NCBI RefSeq assembly: GCF_000175615.1
Contig: NZ_ACVO01000024.1
Location: 1 to 64,000 of the forward strand
From: Rothia mucilaginosa ATCC 25296
Lineage (GTDB): Bacteria; Actinomycetota; Actinomycetes; Actinomycetales; Micrococcaceae
DNA length: 64,000 bases
Reading direction: 5' to 3'
The translations under genes were made by a program, and so were the position numbers. Positions within the stretch are counted from its first letter, which is position 1; each line of letters starts with the position of its first letter. Below, in pieces: positions 43,965 to 51,059 of this stretch. The notes under the pieces were generated by a model. That model had not been told where the DNA came from, searched no databases, and was given only the letters and a program-made list of their open reading frames with translations.

Positions 43965-45051
43965 GATTCAGAACATGGGCGCATCCACCCCCACCCTGGT
44001 GGCGCACCCGACCCGCGACGCTCTCGCAGAGGACGCGGTGACCCGCATCCTCGACATCATTGAGCACGTGCTCTCTGAGCGCACGATCGCCCACATTTCG
44101 CTGACCGGCGGCACGATGGGTATCGCCACTTTGAAGGCGTGGGCTGAGAACGAGCGCGTGAAGGATATCGACTGGTCCCGCGTGCACTTCTGGTTCTCCG
44201 ATGAGCGTTACGTGCCCGAGCGTAGCCCCGAACGTAATGACGGTCAGGCTATTGAGGTGCTGCTCGCTCCCCTGCTGTCGCACGGCCTGGTCGTAGGCAA
44301 TGTGCACCGCATGGGTCCGTCCGATATTTTCACCGGCCTGGAAGCTGCAGCTGAGCACTACGCCTTTGAGATGCGCGACTACGCCGGTTCTGCACCGGCT
44401 GTGAGTGTGCAGATGCCCGAGGGCGCAACCGAATTGCCGCTGGCTGGCGGTCACGGTGGCGGCGCAGGTCACGAGCACGGCGGCTCCGGCGGCTGTGGTT
44501 GTGGTGGCGGCGGTTGCGGTTCTTCCGCACCCGAGCAGTCCATCGAAGAGACCACCCTGGACGAATTTGACGCTGAGGCTGCTGAGCCCGCAGGTGGTTG
44601 CGGATGCGGCGGCGGAGGCTGCGGTGGTGGCGGTGGCGGCCAGTGGCCCGCACCGGTCTTTGACATCACCCTGCTGGGCATGGGCCCGGACGGTCATATT
44701 GCTTCCCTGTTCCCGGGCCGTAAGCAGGTTCTGCTGGGTACCGGTCTGCCGGAGGATCCAGTTGAGGGCGGTAAGGCTGTGACCGTGATGGTTTCTGATT
44801 CGCCGAAGCCGCCGGCTGAGCGCGTGTCGGTGACCCTGCCGATTATCAATAATTCGCGTCACGTGTTCTTCCTCATCACCGGTGAGGATAAGCAGGATGC
44901 GACCAGCCGCCTTCTGGCTGGCGCGAAGCTGGACGCTGAGGACCTGAACGCTCAGCTGCTGCTGGAAACCCCGGCGGTGGGTGCGCGCGGTAAGAAGCAG
45001 ACCCTGATTTTTGCAACCGAGGAGTCGCTGGCTCCTGAGAACCGTCCGTAA
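43957..45051 (+). CDS. pgl: 6-phosphogluconolactonase with a Cys/Gly/His-rich insertion
   Basis: Hydrolyses 6-phosphogluconolactone, the step after zwf. Family motifs are SLTGG (48-52), VHFWFSDERYVP (76-87) and LLGMGPDGHIASLFPG (239-254, with the catalytic region). The protein has 364 residues against about 250 usually. The excess is one block at about 146-230: three His (166, 172, 174), then GCGCGGGGCG twice (179-188 and 214-223, Cys at 180/182/187 and 215/217/222) separated by an acidic stretch. It looks like a metal-binding tail such as that of SlyD, placed inside the enzyme. The frame is unbroken. The start has GGAGG 6 nt upstream inside opcA. Confidence 0.9.
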   Translation: MPKIQNMGASTPTLVAHPTRDALAEDAVTRILDIIEHVLSERTIAHISLTGGTMGIATLKAWAENERVKDIDWSRVHFWFSDERYVPERSPERNDGQAIEVLLAPLLSHGLVVGNVHRMGPSDIFTGLEAAAEHYAFEMRDYAGSAPAVSVQMPEGATELPLAGGHGGGAGHEHGGSGGCGCGGGGCGSSAPEQSIEETTLDEFDAEAAEPAGGCGCGGGGCGGGGGGQWPAPVFDITLLGMGPDGHIASLFPGRKQVLLGTGLPEDPVEGGKAVTVMVSDSPKPPAERVSVTLPIINNSRHVFFLITGEDKQDATSRLLAGAKLDAEDLNAQLLLETPAVGARGKKQTLIFATEESLAPENRP

Positions 45052-45074
45052 GGTTCTGGTTCTGAACTGCATCA

Positions 45075-45098
45075 ACAAAAGAGTGGAGCCCCGGATAG
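45075..45098. repeat. 24-bp direct repeat, copy 1 (pgl terminator arm)
   Basis: The 24 bp starting ACAAAAGAGTGG and ending CCGGATAG are identical to 45571-45594. The copy includes the left arm of the pgl terminator. The two copies flank the hicB-like gene. Confidence 0.9.
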
Positions 45099-45118
45099 AC
45101 ATCTATCCGGGGCTTTTC
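45087..45118 (+). terminator. pgl terminator
   Basis: Perfect 12-bp stem (45087-45098 with 45103-45114) with a 4-nt loop, followed by TTTTC. Confidence 0.9.
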
Positions 45119-45142
45119 TCTATGGTTTTTAAACCAGCCCAA

Positions 45143-45164
45143 ATGGTACTAGAAGTGGTACCAT
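45143..45164. promoter_or_regulatory. Candidate HicB operator
   Basis: Perfect inverted repeat ATGGTAC (45143-45149) and GTACCAT (45158-45164) with an 8-nt spacer, ending 5 nt before the hicB-like start. TGGTAC is also repeated directly at 12-bp period. Its position fits autoregulation. Confidence 0.55.
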
Positions 45165-45169
45165 GAAGT

Positions 45170-45517
45170 ATGCCGAGTCACACTCTCCCCCGCCAAGAGC
45201 TCTACACCTACCGCGTCGAGTGGTCTGAAGACGACCAGGAATTTGTCGGAACCGTCGCCGAATTTCCCAGCCTCTCATACCTGGCCCCAACCTCTACCGA
45301 GGCATTCGAAGGTATCCGAGAAGTCGTCGCCGACACCCTCGAAATTCTTGAAGAAGACGGCCGCGAGGCACCCGAACCGTTCTCTCTGCGTTCCTTCTCA
45401 GGACGATTCAACTTGCGTGTTTCACCGCAATTGCATCGTCGTCTGGTTCAGCAGGCAGCGCTTTCTCACCAGAGCCTGAACCAGTATGTGAGCCAACAGC
45501 TCGAAGCAGTCGCCTAA
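45170..45517 (+). CDS. Orphan HicB-like antitoxin
   Basis: A 115-residue protein with a partially degraded RNase H-like HicB N-terminus (YRVEWSEDDQEFVGTVAEFPSLSYLAPT) and a C-terminal ribbon-helix-helix DNA-binding part (FNLRVSPQLHRRLVQQAALSHQSLNQYV). HicB proteins neutralise the HicA mRNA interferase and repress their own operon. No hicA frame is found in the 118 bp before it or the 114 bp after it. There is no ribosome site. The gene sits alone between two copies of a terminator repeat. It may be a solitary regulator left after toxin loss. Confidence 0.8.
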   Translation: MPSHTLPRQELYTYRVEWSEDDQEFVGTVAEFPSLSYLAPTSTEAFEGIREVVADTLEILEEDGREAPEPFSLRSFSGRFNLRVSPQLHRRLVQQAALSHQSLNQYVSQQLEAVA

Positions 45518-45570
45518 GTAAGCCAGTACATCTTCATCATCCAACGAAGATTTCAAAATGTTATGACATG

Positions 45571-45594
45571 ACAAAAGAGTGGAGCCCCGGATAG
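45571..45594. repeat. 24-bp direct repeat, copy 2
   Basis: Identical to 45075-45098. Here the repeat forms nearly all of the left arm of the terminator at 45576-45619. Confidence 0.9.
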
Positions 45595-45623
45595 TTTCGA
45601 CTATCCGGGGCTCCACTCTTGCT
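45576..45623. terminator. Bidirectional terminator after the hicB-like gene
   Basis: Perfect 19-bp stem (45576-45594 with 45601-45619), 6-nt loop, with T/A tracts on both sides. It serves the hicB-like gene and the convergent TerD-like gene. Confidence 0.92.
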
Positions 45624-45631
45624 ACGCCGCG

Positions 45632-48259
45632 TTACTGTTCAGCAGCGGCAGGATTCTGCGGCTCTTGCTCCTCCGAAGATTCATCCGCCTCAAAACCCAC
45701 GTACAGTGCCGCCAGCGGCGGAACCGTCGCCTCCAGCACCTCCTGCGCCTCCTCGGGGCTCGGGGCGAGCTTCGCGCCAGTCAGCTGCAGGTACTCGCGC
45801 ACCGTCATGGGCTGCGCCCAGTCAAAGTGTTCACGCACGGCGGTGATGTTCGCGCCAGACTGCAGCACATTAATGCCGTGGGCAAGACCAATATCCGTCA
45901 CCTTCACGATGGCGTCAGTCTCCTCCGGGATGTCGTACGGGTCGCGGTTCTGCAGGTCCACGATGAACGGCAGCACGCCGCGGCTCTCAGCGCGCAAGGT
46001 GAACTTGGTGTGCACCTGGCTCACCTCGTGCACCTCGCCCACGCCCACGGCGGGAACCACCATGAAGCCCGCCTGCAGGTCATTCACCGCGGCCAGGGTG
46101 TGTGCCTCCCCGAAACCGGAGTACAGCTGCACCACCGGCACGAGATAGCACACCTCCGCCTTGAGCGCCTTGCGAGCCTCAATGTCGATGTACTCCCAGG
46201 CGCCGCCGGTACCGTCCGTAATGTCGCCGGAGTGGTGCGCGTAAATGGCGCCCTGGCTGTTCTTCACGGTCTGCGACCAGTAGCTGATCTTGTCCATGTA
46301 GTTGCCTTCGGCATCGAACATCATCAGCGACAGGTCAATGTCCACGCCCTCATCCCAGAAGCAGAAGAGGCGGATCACGCCGGTGGGCGGCAGATGCACC
46401 GTCGAGGTGTTGTATCGGCCCATACCGTCCAGGGAGGGGCGGGCACTGCGGGTGTTCAGCGGCATGATCGTATCGCCCACCTGCTCGGGCAGGTAGATGG
46501 AGGTCTCGGCAAGACGCCCGGACAGGCCAATCTCGACCAGGCGTTCCAGCATGTCCAGCACTGCCGGGCTGTACTCACGCGCCGGAATCATGGTGGCGAT
46601 ACCGGTCTTGGACAGGTTCATGCGCTGCGGGGCGGCAGGCTGAGCCTTCTGGGTGGAAGCCGCGGCACGCTGAGTGTTTCGCGGGCTCTCGGGGACAGAA
46701 GTGTGCGGGTTAGACAGGCCGGCGTTACGGTCAAAGAACGAACCCAGCGGGTTCGGGATGCCCGCGTTCTGCATGAGGTTCTGAACCCTGGCGACGCCCT
46801 CCGGGTTGCGGCGCGCATAGTCAGCCATCTCCCGGTCCTCCTGCACCGCCACCGGGTTGGCGGGGCGCTCCTTCGGCGGGTTCGCGAGCGCGTTACGCTG
46901 CAGGGTCACCAGGTTGCGGATCTGCACCAGGATGGGCGCGGAAACGCGCGGCGCTACGGCGGCGAACGCGTCAAAGATGATCTGCTGGCCGGGGCTCGGC
47001 GCAGTGTCGATGCCGTAGCGGGGCGCTTCGAAAGCATCCAGGGCGCGCACCAGCTGGCGTGCAAACACGCCGGGGCGTGTGGAGAGCAGACGTGCCACGT
47101 TCTGCGCATCCCGGGTTGCGTAGGCGCGGTCCACCAGCGATTCGAAGCTGTACACCTCGCCGCGGTACAGGTCGTCAGCCCAGCGGCTCAGCGCGGTCAG
47201 TGACGGGTAGTCGCCGGGGTGAATCGCCTTGACGAGGCGCTTGTACATCTCTGCATTGGGCGCGCTGTCGTAGCGGGTACCGACCGGGTCAGCTTCCAGC
47301 ACCCGGTTGAGCAGGTGCGCGATGCGGGTGCGTTCACTACGGCGCAGCTTCAGGCGCGGCGCGATGCTCAGGCTCAGGTCCCCCACCGTGCCGTTGTAAC
47401 GCAGACGCGAGTAGGCGGCGGCGAGGGCGAGTGCCTCCTTCATGGTGCGCAGGTGCTCAGCGTCTTCGGGGTGCAGGCAGGCGGCGATGAACACGCGGTT
47501 TTCGCGGCTGGTGTTCTCCGATCGGGCAGCCGGCAGGGCGTCATGCTGGGCGAGGAAACGGCGCAGCGCCACAAGGTCGCGCTGGTCGGTCTGGTTGTAC
47601 GCCTGCTGCTGACCGAGTAGCTGCCGGTAGAGTGCGTCCGCCATAATCAGGGCGTTCTGCACGCCGCTGACCATCTGCAGGGGTCGGCGGTTGCGTTCCA
47701 TGCTGGTGAAGTTGGCGCGGCTCATCGGCTGCTGCCACTCGTAGGGCACGTAGTTTTCGGGCAGGCCGCCAACGATGCGCTCGGTACCGTCCGGGTTGTA
47801 GTACGGGTTGGAGAGGTAGTGCATGATCTGCTCGGTGTAGCGCTGCTCTTCGGGGAGCGCCAGGGCGCGCAGATCAAAGTCGCGGCGGAACACGCGGCCG
47901 GGACGGTACCCGTACTCGTAGGACCAGATGGTCAAGAACAGGGCAAATTCGTTGGCGCTGACCTTCAGCGCCTGGGCGAGGGATTCCTCGCTGAGGGTCA
48001 GGCCGCAATTGCTCAGGGCGGACACTCGCCCCAGGTCGGTGTCGAATACGCCGGCCTGGTGCCGCTCATTAATGCTCGAGTAGTTCGAGCGGTAGGAGAG
48101 GCCGTACAAGTCGGTGAAGACGTACACGCCGTAGCGGCGCATCAGGATGAGGCGCACGAGGGGGCTGAGGCCCTCGGGGGCTTCACCCTGAAGGTAGGCG
48201 GATTCGTTGAGGTAGGGTGATTCCTGCAGGTAGGGGGATGCGTCGTAGGGAGTGGTCAC
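45632..48259 (-). CDS. Large helical protein with C-terminal TerD-like domain
   Basis: An 875-residue soluble protein, last gene of the SWIM cluster. It opens with a short repeat (SPYLQESPYLNESAYLQ, residues 8-24). A long helical region (about 35-480) and a low-complexity linker (about 490-560, Pro/Asn/Gln/Ala) follow. From about 627 to 745 there is a beta-rich domain resembling TerD (LFCFWDEGVDIDLSLMMFDAEG, HHSGDITDGTGGAWEYIDI). TerD domains bind calcium and occur in tellurite, stress and phage-defence systems; this arrangement recalls MXAN_6230/SCO0854-type proteins but has no RING Cys. The start is GTG with AAAGGA 7 nt upstream. A 466-nt gap separates it from the other cluster genes. Confidence 0.72.
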   Translation of the reverse strand: MTTPYDASPYLQESPYLNESAYLQGEAPEGLSPLVRLILMRRYGVYVFTDLYGLSYRSNYSSINERHQAGVFDTDLGRVSALSNCGLTLSEESLAQALKVSANEFALFLTIWSYEYGYRPGRVFRRDFDLRALALPEEQRYTEQIMHYLSNPYYNPDGTERIVGGLPENYVPYEWQQPMSRANFTSMERNRRPLQMVSGVQNALIMADALYRQLLGQQQAYNQTDQRDLVALRRFLAQHDALPAARSENTSRENRVFIAACLHPEDAEHLRTMKEALALAAAYSRLRYNGTVGDLSLSIAPRLKLRRSERTRIAHLLNRVLEADPVGTRYDSAPNAEMYKRLVKAIHPGDYPSLTALSRWADDLYRGEVYSFESLVDRAYATRDAQNVARLLSTRPGVFARQLVRALDAFEAPRYGIDTAPSPGQQIIFDAFAAVAPRVSAPILVQIRNLVTLQRNALANPPKERPANPVAVQEDREMADYARRNPEGVARVQNLMQNAGIPNPLGSFFDRNAGLSNPHTSVPESPRNTQRAAASTQKAQPAAPQRMNLSKTGIATMIPAREYSPAVLDMLERLVEIGLSGRLAETSIYLPEQVGDTIMPLNTRSARPSLDGMGRYNTSTVHLPPTGVIRLFCFWDEGVDIDLSLMMFDAEGNYMDKISYWSQTVKNSQGAIYAHHSGDITDGTGGAWEYIDIEARKALKAEVCYLVPVVQLYSGFGEAHTLAAVNDLQAGFMVVPAVGVGEVHEVSQVHTKFTLRAESRGVLPFIVDLQNRDPYDIPEETDAIVKVTDIGLAHGINVLQSGANITAVREHFDWAQPMTVREYLQLTGAKLAPSPEEAQEVLEATVPPLAALYVGFEADESSEEQEPQNPAAAEQ

Positions 48260-48725
48260 GGGTCGTCCTTTCCGTTGGTCTCACCCGGCTGTCACCGTCG
48301 GTGGTGTGTCTATGTTCTTATCGTAGCGGCGTGGGTGCGGGTTGTCGCTGGGTTTGGTCATCGGTGACCTGCGGGGGTGTGTATTCGCGGGGGCAACAGG
48401 CGGTTACGTAAGCGGAGTCTGGGCGGTGTTTATCCGTCGCTTGTTTATCCGCCGAGTGCTTGTCCATCAGCCGCTTATCTGTCAGCCGCGTGGGAACGGG
48501 GGATTAAAAGAAAAATGGCGGGAAGCGAAGAATCCGACAAATATAAGAAAAAGATATTTCAGAAAGTAGGACTCTTCATGATCCGCCATTACCTATAGAG
48601 TACTCCCGCCCCGTGACGGCGGTCAAGCCGTTTCGTCGCCGAAGCATGCTCGGGGGGGGTTTCTACCCGCCGGTGAGGCTCTAGCTAAGGGGCAAGTAGC
48701 CTCACCGGCAGGTAGGTTTTTCGGG
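48260..48725. other. Gap inside the SWIM cluster
   Basis: 466 bp with the promoter region of the TerD-like gene, a degenerate repeat of about 15 bp in four units (48430-48491, core ATCNGCCGCTT), a run of eight G near 48651 and the hairpin at 48663-48715. Small frames on the plus strand here look non-coding. Confidence 0.5.
48663..48715. terminator. Hairpin after the third helical-protein gene
   Basis: An 18-bp stem (48663-48680 with 48698-48715) with one mismatch. The T tract is on the plus strand; on the minus strand, the direction of the genes, AAACCCC follows. It lies 11 nt past the stop of the upstream gene and should still slow or process the transcript. Confidence 0.6.
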
Positions 48726-51059
48726 CTAGGACTCACCCAATAGCGCGAGCGCGGCCTCGCGGGCGGCAAGCGCCTCCTCCGTCTTGCGGGCAGGCACAGC
48801 GGCCAGGGCGCGCAGTGCTTTCGCCAGCACTGTAGAGCCCTTCATCTTCGGCTCCAGGACCACGGGAATCTCAACCGGCGTACCGTACAGCTCGGCAAGC
48901 TCCACCGCAAGCTTCACAAGGGACGCACCCTGACCCACCTGCGGAGCCAACGGAAGAATCCGGCGCACCGTCTGGAAGACAGACCACCCCGCCAAGGGGC
49001 TCAAAGAAGCGGCATCGTTCAACGTCTGCACCAGGCGATTCACTCCGAACCAGCCGTGTTCCAGGAGGTACCCGAGCTCACTGGCGAAAAGGTGCGCATC
49101 CCAGTTGCCGCGGTCAATGAGGGAGGCAATCGTCTCCGCCGTCAACGAGCGACGCTCCGGGGCGTGCACCACAGAAGCCCACGCCAGGAAGTTATACGAC
49201 GGCACACCCAGAGCGCGCTCCGCCGCACCGAGCGTCTGCATAACCTCCTCAAAACCGTGAAGACGAGAGAACTGATACACGCTCAGCAGCGGCTTATACT
49301 GCGCCGCCAGAAGGTCCGGGTTGTGGCTCATCGCCCAGGCGTACCAGCCGCATACTAGGGCAACAGACGGCACCTCGGCATGTTCCAGGGAACGCCCCGG
49401 ATACTCCACACAGGCACCAGCCACCGTGTATGCCGCCGCCGTGAACGTACTCCGCTCCGTGGCTAGCTCCTCCCCCGGCACCTGCCACAGCTCATAGGTG
49501 GAATCATTCACCTCATACTCGCCGTGCAGAACCTTCGGAAACGCCTCACGGTACGACTTGAAACGAATCACCGTGCGCTCAAAAGAACGCTCCACCGCAG
49601 GCAGCGGCTCAGCCAGCAGAGGCGCAAAGCCCTGCCCAGCCGCGCCCTCGCTACTATAGGGCTGATCCCTGAACGCAACGCGAAGCTGCTCGTGGAACAG
49701 CGCCGTCGGCGACCGGTACGCCCAATATTCGCTACCCTTACGCGGGTACCCCCTGAAATGAAAATCAGCACCCTGAAAACGACCCGTGTGCTCGGTGAGT
49801 GCTGCCTGCGGGTCAGGGTCTGCGGCGTGCACATGCTGGACCAGCAGCCGGTAGGCGAGGTAGCGCAATTGGTCGCAAACGTCATGCCAGGCACGGCTCA
49901 GGTAACGACGCAGATGCTTCTGAAAAGCGGGACTGAACTCAATGACTCGCCCCTCCTGATGCGCCCGATGCAGGTAGTTCAGCAGCGCCGGGATGCGGCG
50001 GGCAGACTGCTCCCTCTCGTTGAGGTGGTAGAGGGCGAACAGCAGCTCTTCGCAGTCCCGGTCGTTGCGAATAGCATCCCGGGTAGCTTCGGAGGCGCGC
50101 CCCGCCTGCGGCGCCGCGTTGAGGGCGGCATTCACCTCCGATGCTGAGAGCCCAAGGGCAGGGACATCCGGAATCCGCACACTACGGGGCGGCTGATCTG
50201 AGGCAGGCTGAATCGAACTAGGCTGTGCAGGCACAGTGTCAGGGCACAGCTTCTGCGCGCGATCGCGCAGCTCCAGAGGAAGAACCTCCACAGCATCCTG
50301 CGCGTAAGCAGACACCTCCCCGGCACGTTCCGGTACCGCCCGGACACTCAACTCAAGCACCTTCAAACCGGCAGTCATCAGCTTCTTCTCACGCCGGAAC
50401 AGCAACTGCGCGGCGGCAGGTAGCGCCTCCGCCACCAGGGCTTGAAGCTCACCAGCAGTCAGCGGCACCTGACCGGCAGGGGCAGAACCGCCAGACGGCG
50501 CGCAGACCTGCAGAACACTCTGCAGCATCTGCGCGCCCACAGTAGCCGTGGTCGCCACCGGCGAAGCCAACAACGCCGGAATCAGCGCACCGTGCCGAGC
50601 ATAGGATTGCGCCTGAGCCGCCAAAGCCTGCTTACGTTCAGCACCGCGCAGCCCCTTCGGAACCGCCGTCAGAGCCTCAAAGGAACGCGAGAAAACGCGG
50701 GCGTTCTGCGGCGCATAATCACGCAGCAACGCCTGAACGCACTCCTGCTCAATCCGGGCGCGATACTGTGGAAAACGCTCCGCCAAATACACGAGGAAAT
50801 CATGACCGCAGATGGTCAGCTGCGCATCATAAATAAACCAGAGTGCTAGACCATTCGAGGGCAGGGCGCCCTCCACGGTAAACAGCGCCCAGATTTTTTC
50901 CCAGTGTTCCGGATGCTCCCTGAAAAACTTGGCAATCACCTCATCATCCATAGAGCGCATGGAACGACCCGGCACAATACGCCACAGGAACTCCTGCAGG
51001 TATTCGGCGCTCCACGCAGGCGCCGCAGGATGCACGCTTTCAGGCACAGTATTAGGCAC
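48726..51059 (-). CDS. Large helical protein, paralogue C (DUF6493-like)
   Basis: About 777 residues with no assigned function. It is built of helical repeats with Ala/Leu-rich segments and resembles the DUF6493 family as I remember it. Its last 85 or so residues (from LAGWSVFQTVRRILPL, then LAVELAELYGTPVEIP and GSTVLAKALRALAAVPARKT) are almost identical to those of the neighbour upstream, also at DNA level. The start is uncertain. The GTG at 51059 overlaps the previous stop by 8 nt, and a second GTG lies at 51050. The frame further upstream is a shadow of the preceding gene. No catalytic motif, Cys cluster or membrane segment is evident. Confidence 0.72.
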   Translation of the reverse strand: MPNTVPESVHPAAPAWSAEYLQEFLWRIVPGRSMRSMDDEVIAKFFREHPEHWEKIWALFTVEGALPSNGLALWFIYDAQLTICGHDFLVYLAERFPQYRARIEQECVQALLRDYAPQNARVFSRSFEALTAVPKGLRGAERKQALAAQAQSYARHGALIPALLASPVATTATVGAQMLQSVLQVCAPSGGSAPAGQVPLTAGELQALVAEALPAAAQLLFRREKKLMTAGLKVLELSVRAVPERAGEVSAYAQDAVEVLPLELRDRAQKLCPDTVPAQPSSIQPASDQPPRSVRIPDVPALGLSASEVNAALNAAPQAGRASEATRDAIRNDRDCEELLFALYHLNEREQSARRIPALLNYLHRAHQEGRVIEFSPAFQKHLRRYLSRAWHDVCDQLRYLAYRLLVQHVHAADPDPQAALTEHTGRFQGADFHFRGYPRKGSEYWAYRSPTALFHEQLRVAFRDQPYSSEGAAGQGFAPLLAEPLPAVERSFERTVIRFKSYREAFPKVLHGEYEVNDSTYELWQVPGEELATERSTFTAAAYTVAGACVEYPGRSLEHAEVPSVALVCGWYAWAMSHNPDLLAAQYKPLLSVYQFSRLHGFEEVMQTLGAAERALGVPSYNFLAWASVVHAPERRSLTAETIASLIDRGNWDAHLFASELGYLLEHGWFGVNRLVQTLNDAASLSPLAGWSVFQTVRRILPLAPQVGQGASLVKLAVELAELYGTPVEIPVVLEPKMKGSTVLAKALRALAAVPARKTEEALAAREAALALLGES

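Noticed and set aside
45052-45631. Search for a hicA toxin beside the hicB-like gene
   Set aside because: Neither flanking gap has a frame of sufficient length or a HicA-like GSH motif.
45665-47203. A 512-codon plus-strand frame inside the TerD-like gene
   Set aside because: It is an antisense shadow with unusual His/Arg/Val composition and no start signal.
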